Source: Eremophila alpestris peregrina (taxonomy: Eukaryota; Chordata; Aves; Passeriformes; Alaudidae). Taken from it: a DNA stretch of 64,000 nucleotides. The position numbers and the translations under genes are program-made. Below, in pieces: positions 41,276 to 52,613 of the stretch; the stretch's first letter is position 1, and every line of letters begins with the position of its first letter. Under the pieces are notes generated by a model. That model was not told the origin of the DNA. It did not search any database and saw only the letters and a list, made by a program, of their open reading frames with translations. The stretch covers positions 154,001-218,000 of the forward strand of contig WMCF01000203.1 of the NCBI GenBank assembly GCA_009792885.1. The letters run 5' to 3'.

Positions 41276-41339
41276 CGAGGCTGGGGTCCCGCACCACCAG
41301 GAGAAGCAGCAATCCCAGGCTGGGAAGGGAAGCAGCCAT
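41276..41339 (-). CDS. Possible signal-peptide exon of an unidentified small secreted protein
   Basis: The minus strand reads MAASLPSLGLLLLLVVRDPS then L, followed by G and a strong donor (CTCG|GTGAGTGAG) at 41276/41275. The run of leucines and valines after a short polar start resembles a secretion signal. Its only visible partner is the terminal exon at 40905-40803. Between them I found no exon that satisfies both phases without a stop. It may be real, pseudogenised or chance; no family is recognised. Confidence 0.3.
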
Positions 41340-41459
41340 TCCTGCGTCCTGCGAGGTCTAGCAGGGCTCGCTCCGGCAGTACGGCTCCGGAGCCCGGCTC
41401 CAGCCCCCGCAGCTCCCGCATCCGCTACGGCTCCCAGCCTTCCTCCGACACTGGCAGCC

Positions 41460-42190
41460 GGGGGGGCAGGGCACTGCCCGGGGCTGTGGGCACTGCCCGG
41501 CCCGAGGGCACTGACGGGGACTGAGGGCACTGACCGGGGCTATGGGCATTGCCAGGGGCTGTGGGCGCTGCCCGGGGCTGTGGGCGATGCGCTGCCTGGG
41601 GCTGTGGGCATTGCCCGAGGCTATGGGCCCTGGCCGGCCCGAGGGCCCTGTCCGCCCCTCACAGGCCGTGGAGGCGCGGCCCCGGGAGCGCTGCCCGCCC
41701 CTCACAGGCCGTAGAGGCACTGCCCGGCCCGAGGGCGCTGCCCGGCGTGAGGGCACTGACCGGGGCTGTTGGGCGCTCCGCTGCCCGGGGCTGTGGGGAT
41801 TGCCTGGCCCGAAGGCACTGACGGGGGCTGAGGGCACTGACCGGGGCTATGGGCATTGCCCGAGGCTGTGGGCGCTGCGCTGCCCAGGGCTGTGGGCATT
41901 GCCCGAGGCTGTGGGCATTGCCCGAGGCTGTGGGCGCTGCGCTGNCGCTGCGCTGCCCAGGGCTGTGGGCATTGCCCGAGGCTGTGGGCATTGCCCGAGG
42001 CTGTGGGCGCTGCGCTGCCCAGGGCTGTGGGCATTGCCCGGGGCTGTGGGCACTCCGCTGCCCGGGGCTGTGGGCATTGCCCGGGGCTGTGGGCACTCCG
42101 CTGCCCAGGGCTGTGGGCATTGCCCGGGGCTGTGGGCACTGCCTGGCCCGAGGGCCCTTCCCGCCCCTCACAAGCCGGAGAGGCCCTTCC
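41460..42190. repeat. GC-rich minisatellite
   Basis: Imperfect tandem array built on the phrase GGCTGTGGGCATTGCCCG, in units of about 19 and 24 bases (the longer carry GCTGCGCTGCCCAGG). A second motif, CCCCTCACAGGCCG, recurs at four places. One ambiguous base (N) sits at 41945 where CGCTGCGCTG is repeated, suggesting an unresolved or collapsed copy number. The long open frames here on both strands are a product of the repeat and are not treated as genes. Confidence 0.9.
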
Positions 42191-42242
42191 CGCCCCTCAC
42201 AGGCCGCAGAGGCGCGGCCCCGGGAGCGCTGTCGGGCGGTGG

Positions 42243-42259
42243 GCAGCGCCCCCTGCCGG
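42243..42259 (-). promoter_or_regulatory. CTCF-like binding motif beside the minisatellite
   Basis: On the minus strand CCGGCAGGGGGCGCTGC is a near-ideal CTCF core. It lies about 50 bases right of the minisatellite and 1.3 kb upstream of PDIA3. Occupancy is not known. Confidence 0.6.
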
Positions 42260-43400
42260 CCCCGGGGCGCGCAGTACCGGGACGAGTGGCTAGGGGGCCC
42301 CGGGCCCGCGGGGCCCGTTCGACGGGGGTCGGTGGAGGGAGGGTGGGGGCAGCACAGAGCTTCCCGGGAGGCGGCCCCGGTCCAGGGCCCTTTGTCGCAA
42401 TGGCGACGATGAAGTTAGAGACGTCTCACGGGCTCTCCCCGCAGCGCCGGGGCCTACTGGGTGATGCAGCTCAATACTGGTGACAAAATTGCCAGAAACA
42501 GCCGAGGCGGCTGCCCCCGTGCCAGAGGGGAGCACCTGATTAGGGCTGACCCTAGTCATCAGCTGTGGGGATACTGGAAAAAGATGCTAAAACTCAGCGG
42601 TCAGCAGGAGGGACCGGATGACAAGGCGAGGACAGGAGTACGTGGGCTCTAAGGAGAAAGGGATGGTGAGGCGGGGTACTGAGAACGTTTCCCCGGCTGA
42701 TGCACGCTCCCCCAAGGCCCACCTGAGCTGCCCGATGCGCTGCAAAGGGAGGTGGCTCTGGGAGGGTGAGAACAGGGGTTTTGTGCGGGAACAGCAGCAG
42801 GCCCTGCGGTACCGGGACACGGTGGCGTGAGGTGGGAGCAAGGCCGTGCCGGGGGCCGAGCCGAGCGCCCCGGCAGGGATGGCACAGTCGAGGGTCCTTC
42901 CGACAGCAGCCCCCAGCAGAAGATGCAAATGCCGACGGATGGGGTTACGGGGTAAAGACCCACTCCCGGGTCTGGCTCGGGGCCAGGGGAACGCCGGACT
43001 GTCCCAGGGCCGGAGCGTGAGGGCCAGTGGGCGAGAACGCGGGGCTGCGCTGAGTCCGGCAAGCGAGCCTGCAGCGGGCCGAGCGCGGCCGTGCAGCATG
43101 AGGCGGGCACGTGTCACCGCCGGGCCGGCACGGCGCGATGCAGACACGGCGGCCGCGGCGGGCTTAATGCACATCCACCAGAGCAGCAAAGCTCCTCGAC
43201 ACCAGCAGCGGACTCCACGATCCCCGCTCCCGGCCGTGGGGCGCTCTGGTGGGCGCGACACAGCTCGGCAACAGGGGGCTGCACCGTGGATCGAGGCCGG
43301 GACCCAGCCCCGAGCGCTGTCGCCGCAGCCCGGGCAGCGCCGGGACCCGGCGGCCATGGAGAGGGGCGGGGGTCGGCGCCGAGACCCCGCCCCCGCCGCC
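42260..43400. other. GC-rich upstream region of PDIA3
   Basis: CpG-rich sequence leading into the PDIA3 promoter. It has another weaker CTCF-like string near 43268-43285 (CAACAGGGGGCTGCACC). No gene is recognised; the long open frames on both strands lack family resemblance. Confidence 0.5.
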
Positions 43401-43419
43401 GCGCCCCGTGACGTTCCGC

Positions 43420-43438
43420 CCAATCAGGAGCTGCCACA
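43420..43438 (+). promoter_or_regulatory. ER-stress response element-like site of PDIA3
   Basis: CCAAT, nine bases, then CCACA: one mismatch from the ERSE consensus CCAAT-N9-CCACG, bound by NF-Y with ATF6 or XBP1 by established knowledge. It lies 112-130 bases upstream of the PDIA3 ATG, with a TGACGTT half-CRE just before it. The location suits a chaperone induced by the unfolded protein response. Confidence 0.65.
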
Positions 43439-43549
43439 CGGCAGATCCGGATGCGGGGGCGGGACTTCCGGCTGGGCCCCGGCGCTCCTTCAGCTGCCGC
43501 TCCCGGCCCCGCCGCTCTCGGTCCCGCCGCTGCCTCTGCTCCCGCCGCC

Positions 43550-46500
43550 ATGTCCGCGCCCCGGCCCCCGCAGCCGGCCCTGCCCGCCGCGCTGCTGCTC
43601 TTCCTGCTGCTCGCCCTCGGTGCTCGCGCCTCCGACGTGGTGGAGCTCACCGATGCCGATTTCGAGAGTGGCCTGGCCGAGCGCCCGGGGCTGGTGCTCG
43701 TGGAGTTCTTCGCGCCCTGGTGAGGGGCCGGGGAGGGGGGCCGGGGCCGGGGGCGGGCCGAGAGGGGTACTCGGCCGGTCTGACTCCCTTCCGTGCCCCC
43801 AGGTGCGGACACTGCAAGAGGCTGGCGCCGGAGTACGAGTCGGCCGCCACCCGGCTGAAGGGGATCGTGCCTCTCGTGAAGGTGAGCACGAGATGGGGCG
43901 GACTCCCGCTCTTCAGGCCTGACGGACGTCGTTTCTTTGATGCCGTGGAGCTCTGAAATAACCTGGCAGCCGATGCTTGCAAGGCCGCTGCCGCGCAGCT
44001 GGTGTGCAGAGGGTGTGTGAGGGCTCGCCCCAGCCGGGGAAATTGGCCTGCTCTGAGCTGTGTGATGAGGCTGAGAGCGAGCACCGTGCTGCACCGACCC
44101 ATTGAGACTTGCTGACTAAGGCCTTTATGCCACAGAACTCATAGGGTTTTCTCAAATCACGGTCTCTCTCTCCCTTTACGGGAAGTGGCATGAACTCCTA
44201 GCACCATGGCCTCCTGGTCAGGTCAGCCTGTTTTCTTCGAGTGTTATATGAACTTTAGGACTGACGAGGTGCTGAGAAGTTCCCTGTCATTGATTGTAAA
44301 AAACTAGCCTTTCTAGTTTTGTTTTAGGTTTTTTTGGGTTTTGGTTTTTGTTTTGGGTTTTTTGTTTGGTTTTGTGCGGGTTTTGTTTGTTTGTTTGTTT
44401 GGTGTGTGTAGTCTGGTCGAGCTATTTAGTCTTTCCAGTATTTTCTCAAATATTTTTCTGGGCCTCTCATTATACCTGTGCTACCTCTTTCCCAGTCTGG
44501 GCTGTCCAGCACCAGGCACTGTGTGAGGGATCCCCTCAGTCCCTTGGCTGGGTTGGGTGTGTTAGGGCTGGATCTCAGGCTGAGTAGCAAGGTGTTTTTT
44601 TTCTTTAGGTTGACTGTACAGCAAACTCCAACACCTGTAACAAGTATGGAGTCAGTGGATATCCCACATTAAAGATTTTCCGAGATGGAGAAGAGGCAGG
44701 GACCTATGATGGGCCCAGAACAGCAGGTAAGAAGTGGCTGGCAGTATCTGGCTTGCTGAGCTGCTGCAGGAGGCAGTATGTAGCAGCCAGGGATGCAGAG
44801 AAGGTTCCCACCTACACATACACCCCCCAGCCCCTTACTCTCTCCAGAACTGTTTGTGCTGGCAAAGCCTGGGATGTTTATTTTCCCTTAAGCTCTCCTT
44901 TAAAGGTGAAGGTTTCCACATTAGCTCCTAGTTCCCAGGATGCTAGAAAGCTTCTGTGTGAAACAGATGGGAGCAATCCTTCAGCTCACATATTCATTGT
45001 ATGGGAGATGTGTACAGATTCTGCAGAAACAATATTTTGGTTTAGGAAGCTTGAAGAATGTCTTGTGAAACCTGGTGTTGATCCCTGTAATTATTTTGCT
45101 AACCTTTCCAGATGGGATTGTCAGCCACCTCAAGAAACAGGCGGGACCTGCTTCGGTGGCTCTCAGTTCTGTGGCTGAGTTTGAGAAGTTCATTGGTGAT
45201 AAAGATGCTTCTGTTGTGGGTGAGTAGAGGCTGTGCATGGTGAAATGAGTGTGTGCTGGGCTCTGGGAGCTTGTGTGGAAAGATCAGAGCCAGTACCACA
45301 GCCTGCAGCAAAAGAAATTCCAGATGGACATGAACAAAACCACTGCTGGTAATGAGAACAGTAAAGCCCTAGGACATGTATCCAGAGGGGTTTTAAAATA
45401 TTCAGCCTGGGAGATTTTCACAACTTAATTGGACAAAGCTCTGAGCAACCTAGTCAGACTGAGTCTGGTCCTGCTTCAAGCAGGAGATTGGATTTGAGGA
45501 CCTCTGGGTACTCCTTCCAAAATTTTTTTTTTTTTTTGCTATGGCCATCTGGCTTTGTTGGCTCCCCTGGCACCTTATTATATGTTTTCCAAAGGTTGTT
45601 GCTTTCTTGGCTGGCTGACAGCAGGTAGCTTTGGGTTGCTGGAAGGTGTGTTTGGTGCTCTGGTGGCATTGGAGGGCTGTTGGCATTGGGTGTGTCTGTG
45701 GCAACAAGAGATGGTGCAGATCAGGTGCCATCTTGTAAATAGAACCACATGAGTATTAACCAGCATTCCTCAGCTTACTGTTGTTCAGTACCAGTGGCTG
45801 TTGTTACACGGTCACCAGTGTGTGTCTGGGTGTTCAGGGTAATTGTCCTTGGCTTCTCCTTTTTGCTGCTGGAAAGGAGGGGATGCAGGAAGGTCCTGAA
45901 AAATGGGATAGAAGCTGTCAAACGTGAAGACCTTGCATTGAAGGACTGGATTCAGGATTGGTCCAGTGCACTGTAGAGAAAAATGCTGAGAGCTGCAGAG
46001 GGTCCACAGCTGAGTTGGTTTGAGGTCACAGTGTGCCTTTCTGCTGCAGGCTTCTTTGGTGATGCATCAGGGGATGCTTACTCGGAGTTCATGAAGGCAG
46101 CCAACAGCCTGAGGGATAACTACCGCTTCGCACACACCACCGAGGAGCAGCTGCTGCAGAAGTACAGCCAGGAGGGAGAGTAAGCCACTTCATGCTAACA
46201 CTTCTTGTTATTGAGGCATTTGGAACAAATGCATGGATTCCAGTTAAATGGTTTCAGTTTCTAAAAATAGCCTAAGGTCTGGTTTCTTCCCCAGCTGACA
46301 GTGGTGTTTCTTTTGAATTTAGATAGAAAGGTGTAAGTGGATGCAGGCTCAGAAGCATTTGTGTCTGCCTTGGAGTGGAAAGTATCTCAACAGAGACATT
46401 TTGTTTCCATAGTCGTTGTTATAGTGAGAATTTCGTTTCTCATTGTGGCCTGTTTGAATCATAGAGAAGGCTCTGACAGGTGCACTTAATGCACTAGTGC

Positions 46501-49500
46501 CACCAAGAAACTAGGCAGTGTTGTTTGAGCTATGAATGGTGAGTGGGGATTGTCACTGGAGAGTGGGTTTCCTTGGATTCCAGGGACACCTTGAACTAAT
46601 TCACAATACCTGCTTCCCCACAGAGGTATAACCTTATTCCGTCCTCCACGCCTGACCAACAAGTTTGAGGAGAGCTCTATCAATTATCCAGAAGATAAAA
46701 TCACCAGTGGAAAGATCAAAAAATTCATCCAGGAGAACATGTGAGTGATTCCTCACCAGCAAATGTGACAGACTGGCCCCAGTTGTCTTTGTCCCTGTCA
46801 GAGCTTGTTTTTCCATTGCTGCCACTTCTGCTACATGTCTTGGCACTGCTTCCCTTTGGGGACACCTTCTGGAAATCCTGACCTGGCTGTTGGCCATATT
46901 CTCTCCATATTCTAACCATGATTCTGTTTAAAAACTGAACCTTAGAGAGCTGTGCTAGCTTTGGCCTTATTTGGGTCAGCTCTAGCCACTGATGTGGCTG
47001 GAGATGGAGATTTGACTCAGAATAACCTGGTACAGGAATGAGCAAAGTGTTTCTTCCTGAGGCCTGATTGATCACTGGCATTTAACTCGCAGGTGGGAAG
47101 CAAGTGTGCTGTGTCATGGACTCTGTAATACCTCTCTTTGACAGCTTTGGCATCTGCCCACACATGACTGAAGACAACAAAGACTTGATCCAGGGCAAGG
47201 ACCTGCTGGTGGCGTACTACGACGTTGACTACGAGAAGAATGCAAAGGGATCCAACTACTGGCGCAACAGGTGAGACTGGTGGGGGGTAAATCTGCCTTG
47301 CACTGCTCCAGCCTTATGTTTCTGCCTTGCTGGGGTTCCATAGCTTGGGTGACAATCCTCTGGAATCCTGTGTGACTGCTCTTGGGTCCCTGGTCCTTAG
47401 GACCTTACCCAGGAACTGCCTCACTGCTGTGGTGTGCAACTCTGCCCTTCCTGCCTGAGACCCTGGGTTCAGGCAGGTGGGGAATGGAAACACACAGCAC
47501 ATGCCTCAGCCACCACAGACACAAGCTTACTGGTCTGCTTCTCAGCACCATTTCTGCAGGACTTGGCTCTGAAGAGCACATTGTGCCACTGAATTCCTAG
47601 TCCGATGTGCATGTCATCTTGAAGGGTGTTACATCGTGTGGAATGTTCAAAGAAATAATGCTTTGTGGTTTTGTTTGTGATTTTTTTCCCTCAGAGTCAT
47701 GATGATTGCAAAGAAGTTCTTGGATGCTGGCCACAAACTGTCTTATGCTGTTGCTAGTCGGAAAACTTTTGGCCATGAGCTGTCAGAGTTTGGTCTGGAC
47801 AGCAGTGTGGGTGAGGCCCCCGTCGTTGCCATCAGAACTGCCAAAGGAGATAAATATGTCATGCAAGAAGAGTTCTCGTGAGTTCTTGGACTTGGTGGTA
47901 GTGGGTCTCACTTGATGGACTTTGGTCTAGGGGGTCTCTGACCTGATGATACTTTGTTAACCTTGAGGAAACAGGAAAGCTGGAAGTTCCAGCTGTAAGA
48001 AGTAATTGCTGGGTCAAAATGGCTCCTGCTCATGTGTTTTCCTGCTCTCTAGAAAGCTTGCAACCCCTCGTGTTATACAAAGGGAAAGAATTTGATTCAA
48101 GTTCCTGAAATGTCTGGTTAGGAATTAGGGTGCAGTAAAGGGCAGAAGAATTAGTTGTACCTTCCATTTGAATAAAAACCTTAAGGATGCTGGAAGGCCT
48201 AAAACTCTGCATGGGCTGTGTATCCAGCCTCCTGTCAGAGCCCTTAAGGACATCCCTGCACTTGTTCTGGGGTCTAGTAAGCCAGCCCCAGACTGGTGCT
48301 GTCAGAGAGGCAGGTGACATCTGTTGTGTGGGTGGAAGGAGCTTAAATAAGCCTTGAAAGTTTCCCCCCCTCATCCTGTGTGTGTGATGATGGCTGTAAC
48401 ATCACTTTTCTTTCAGCCGTGATGGAAAGGCTCTGGAGAGATTCCTGCAAGATTACTTTGATGGAAACTTGAAAAAATACCTGAAATCAGAGCCTGTCCC
48501 TGAAAGCAATGATGGCCCTGTAAAGGTGAGTGCTGCCTGTGGCTGCAGAGACACTGCTCAGCAGCAGCTTCCTGTGCCTGTGTGACGTGCTGTGAGCGTG
48601 GCATGGTGGCAGCTCAAGAGGCCCCTGTGGTGACAGACAGAGGAATTACTCTCCCCTTGTTCTACTGCAGCTTTCTGAGGCGAGGGAGACGTGCAGTTTG
48701 CAGCTTGGGTTGTATGTTTTTCTCTCAGCACAGTAACTGCTGTTTGGCCACAGCAGTTCCATGCTTTGTGAGTGCAGCAGCATCCAGATTTCCAGGGACT
48801 ATGCAAAGGCCTGCCCTCTTGGCTTGCTCCTTATGGCATGGTCTTTCTGTTGGTTGTGGCTGCACTATTAGGGATCTCCCCATTTTTCTCACCCTTGGGA
48901 GCTGGTATAATTCCTCCCAGGCAGCTCTGCCCTGAGTAAGGGCATTCCCTGGCCTGGGTTTTTGATGAAAGCCTTACACAGGAGTGTGAGTCACAGGATT
49001 CCCAGATGTTTTTGGAGAGATGGGGATGGCCTCAGCCAGACCTGCTAGGCTGATTGCTTGCTGAGCTTTATCTTCCTGCAAGGAGACCATATGCAGACCT
49101 CACTTGGAGGTAGTTCTGGTAACTTATGGCAGGTTTTTACCTGCATGGTGCAGGTGAGAAGTGCTGTGTTTGGTTCTGCTGCTCGCTGTGCAGGTGTGAG
49201 AGACCCAGGCTTGTGTGCAGTGTGTGGAGCATGTCATGTCACTGCTTCATTCCTGACTTGGAGGGAGCTAACTGGTATGATCCACCCTTACAGGTGGTGG
49301 TGGCTGAGAACTTTGATGAAATTGTTAATGCACAAGACAAAGATGTCCTGATAGAGTTCTACGCACCATGGTGTGGCCACTGCAAGAATCTGGAGCCCAA
49401 ATACAAAGAACTGGGGGAGAAGGTAAGTCTGAGAGTCTTGCAAACATGAACTAGAATTTTGTAGTACTAAATAAACCTGCAGGTTCTTTCTAGCCTCTGT

Positions 49501-50865
49501 GATAATGGGGCATAATTGTGCCTTCCTGAGGACTACAAGCTTTGGTCTCTTTACAGAGCGCAGATCTCTTACAGCAGGATCTGTGGTAGCAACCACACTG
49601 GTATAGTCTGTGTTCTTGGCTAGGGCACAGGAATATTCCCTGATTCAGTGACTGGCCTCAACTGCCCAAGTTTCTTTTTGAGTCTTTTCCCTCTGTGTGA
49701 TAGTCTCCCATGTAGTGAGGGCCGGTGAAGTGGCATTCTCTATGCACTGTCCTCTGACACCATTATCCCAGGTCATGCTGACTGCTGGGTTCCTGGATTT
49801 TGGAATTGGGTACTGATGGGTTCTTCCTTCCCACAGCTCAGCAAAGATCCCAATATCATCATTGCCAAAATGGATGCTACAGCCAATGATGTGCCTTCTC
49901 CCTATGAAGTCCGAGGGTAGGTCTGACTGCTGTGACCCCACGTGTCAGTGCAGGAGCCTGTCTCAGTCTGAGCTTGGGCCCAGCACTGCAGAGCTGCAAG
50001 GGCCTCACAGGGAAGGGTGGGGGCATTGCCAGGCAATAGCTAGGTGACTGCTGGGTAATGGCTTGATGTGGAGAAATCAAGAGTGAAAACAAAATACACT
50101 GATCCTCCTGGCTTCTCCAGGATTCTGGTGTCTGGCCCTTCCTGGAATCTGCTGAGATTCTGTTCCTGGCAGTGTGAAAACAAATCTTGGCTTGCTGTTC
50201 CAAAAGCAGTTCAACTAGCAGTCTTGAACCTGGGAGCTCTGCCAGATATGTGGGTGTGGTTGGTCTCTTGAAGGCCACACCTTTTGCCTCAGAGCCACTG
50301 AAGCTATGCCCTGTTAAACCAGGGCAGTGTGGTGTGCGAGTCCCTTCAGTTGGGGCTGGTCTGATAGAAATCACAGCATCTCAGGAGCTCATGTGTTTCT
50401 TCTCTCTCCAGTTTCCCCACCATCTATTTTGCTCCAGCTGGCAAGAAGCAGAGTCCAAAGAAGTACGAGGTGAGTATTTTGCTGGTTTTGATGCTTTGCA
50501 AAGAAGTGAAGAGCATCCAAGTGTTCTAATTATTCTCAAGCCTCTTTGGAGTTGGGGGTGCACTGTGTCCTGTTACCCTGGGAACACACGATGGTACCTG
50601 ATGGGAGTGTTGTACTTTGTGCTGCAGACCCTGGGGAGAACTCTGCAGGCACCTGGTTCTCCTGCCAGGCACCTGAACCCCCCTTCAGGAGGGGGGAAGC
50701 CCAGGTAGGGGCAGGTCCTGCCTGACTGTCATTTGCTTTCTGCAGGGGGGCAGAGAAGTGAGTGACTTCATCAGCTACCTGAAGCGGGAGGCAACCAACA
50801 CTCCCGTACTGCAGGAGGAAGAGAAATCCAAGAAATCCAAGAAGAAGGTGAAGGAGGATTTGTAA
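43550..50865 (+). CDS. PDIA3: Protein disulfide-isomerase A3 (ERp57/GRP58)
   Basis: ER oxidoreductase that works with calnexin and calreticulin on glycoproteins and, in family studies, in MHC class I loading. Coding exons: 43550-43719, 43803-43881, 44609-44726, 45112-45219, 46050-46179, 46624-46740, 47145-47270, 47695-47877, 48417-48525, 49294-49422, 49837-49916, 50412-50469, 50746-50865; 508 residues. Order: signal peptide (leucine-rich, ending LGARA before SDVVELTD), thioredoxin domain a with WCGHCKRLAPEY, inactive b and b' domains, domain a' with APWCGHCKNLEPKYKELGEK, then a lysine-rich tail. Both CGHC active sites are intact. The tail ends KEDL, an ER-retention signal variant of the mammalian QEDL. 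An ERSE-like element lies in the promoter. Confidence 0.98.
45385..45530 (+). mobile_element. CR1 LINE 3' fragment in a PDIA3 intron
   Basis: The stretch with GGACAAAGCTCTGAGCAACC and later GGACCTCTGGGTACTCCTTC matches the sense-strand 3' part of CR1 elements. A 15-base T-run follows directly. Plus orientation, degraded. Confidence 0.65.
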
Positions 50866-51124
50866 AGTACCTACTTGCCACCTTGTCAGGATGAGCTCTG
50901 TGTGAATTGGGGAAGCACTGGTCAGACTGGGGCCAGTTGTGGGCTGTGGAGAGCCAGTGGCCATGCGGGCCGAGGGGCCCCAGCTGCTGTATCTAGTAAT
51001 GTTTCATTTCCTGCCGTCTCTTAGCTGCACTGTTGTGGGGCTCCCCAGGTTTGTTTTGTGGTTTGGGAGGGGGTGGGAGTACAGTTATTTTCTAATTTTT
51101 TTTGTACATTTGGAGAAGTGAAAC

Positions 51125-51130
51125 AATAAA
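51125..51130 (+). terminator. PDIA3 polyadenylation signal
   Basis: Canonical AATAAA 260 bases after the PDIA3 stop codon, preceded by a T-rich stretch. Confidence 0.85.
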
Positions 51131-51149
51131 ATGACCCCCTTAAGACCAA

Positions 51150-52600
51150 GTGTCCCTGCCTGGGGCAACCCATCAGACTTAACAATGGGATCCTGCTCTT
51201 CCTAGGCAGCAGCTTCCTGTTGTTCCCTGTAGTGAGCCCTCCTAGCCACTGAGGTCAGCCTGTAGCTCATTTTCCTCTTTCCTCAGCTGCCAGAGCCCCT
51301 GCAGAATTTAGCAGCAATAGCTGTCCCAATGTGTGTTGGGTTTTGGGTGCTGCATTTACACACCCCCCTGTTTTGGGGGGGACTGTGGTCACAAGTGCCT
51401 TTGCTGTGTGCTGCCCTAGCAAGTTCAGAGGTAGGTGATGTTCTCTGTGACTGTTGGATTGCAGCACTGCAGGCACATGGAGCAGGCTGGCAAGGGCCTC
51501 AGCAGCAGCCATAAATCAGCTTTGAAGCTGCTGCAGGAGTTTTCAGGTGTAGGGGAGGAGTGTTACTGCCTACAAACTGCCCAAACACAGATAGGGCCAG
51601 GGCTGTTTGTCATAGACTGGTGCTTGGCTGTGATGAGGGTGAATAAGACCAGTTAATTATTCCTTCTCATGCTAAGAAACAGGCTGGTAGCTCTGGGTCT
51701 CTCTTCAGGAGGGGTGGGAGTATACCATGTGCTTTGGGCTGTGACTGACCATCTGAAGGTGTTCTGCTTTCCTTTGGGAAGGGCAGGAAAGAGATGGGTG
51801 GACCAGGTAGGGGCTGTTGCCCTGGTTCTGGGTTCCTGGACTACATCCAAGTTGAAGTGAGGGTCAGCACACTGAAAGTATTGCTGTGTGGCAGCAGTTA
51901 CCATGGCAAGAGCCAGAGCTTGCTTTCTCTGTGGATTCCTCCCCCACAACTCAAAGCCTGGGCCCCTTATGTTTTGCTGCTGGAATTCTCCAGGTACAGT
52001 AGCTCATACAAGGCTCAGCATGTACTTCTTTGACTACAGTAGCTGTGCAGTACAACAATTCCTTTCCCAGCTCCATTAGCATCTTAAACCACATCTCCCT
52101 TCTGTGCTCTGCTGGTGTGGCAGGAGCTGGCCCCAGGTGCTTCAGGGCATCTGGCAGTGCTTCAGAGACAGGTCTAGATGAGCAGGGAAAGAACTGCAGC
52201 AGGAGTTTGCCTAGGTGGTCCTGCTTCTTTCCAACTGCAGAATCAGGCTTTTGATGTGAAACAGCTTTGGATGGAGCTACTCACAGTGATTCTTCTCCTG
52301 CTGGTAGCTGGGATAAGCCAGAGTCCGGGCCCGCAGCCTCGGTACCGGAGCCGCCCGCGCACGGCATTGCCCGGCCCGCGGGGCAGGGGCGGCGGTGGGC
52401 GGCGGGAGCCCCGTGGCGGTGCTCGCCCTGGGCCGGCTATTTTTGCCGCCGCCCGGACTAATCCCCTGAGCCGCTTCCCGGCATTAGGTAACGGCGTGGC
52501 GGCATGCGCTCCACGGTGTCCCCGGCCCGGGCGGCCCCCGGCAGTCGCGGCGCGGCGGGACCGGCGGCGGCACGTAGGGGCGGGCGGCGAGGAAGGACGG
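51150..52600. other. Intergenic region between PDIA3 and the FKBP8-like gene
   Basis: The left part (to about 52300) is ordinary sequence with no recognised feature. From 52320 it becomes CpG-rich and is the probable promoter of the FKBP8-like gene, including a CTATTTTTG TATA-like string near 52437. No trace of ELL3, the mammalian neighbour here, was recognised on the minus strand. Confidence 0.5.
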
Positions 52601-52613
52601 CCGGGGGGCGGAC

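Noticed and set aside
41542..42483. Open frames of up to 313 codons over the minisatellite
   Set aside because: They are translations of a tandem repeat, open in several frames on both strands, and contain an ambiguous base.
43114..44094. 326-codon minus-strand frame opposite PDIA3 exons 1-2
   Set aside because: Antisense shadow of the PDIA3 promoter and first exons.
52272..52345. Signal-peptide-like start MELLTVILLLLVAGISQ upstream of the FKBP8-like gene
   Set aside because: The frame continues into Arg/Gly/Pro-rich CpG sequence, is out of frame with the downstream gene and has no supporting splice or family match.
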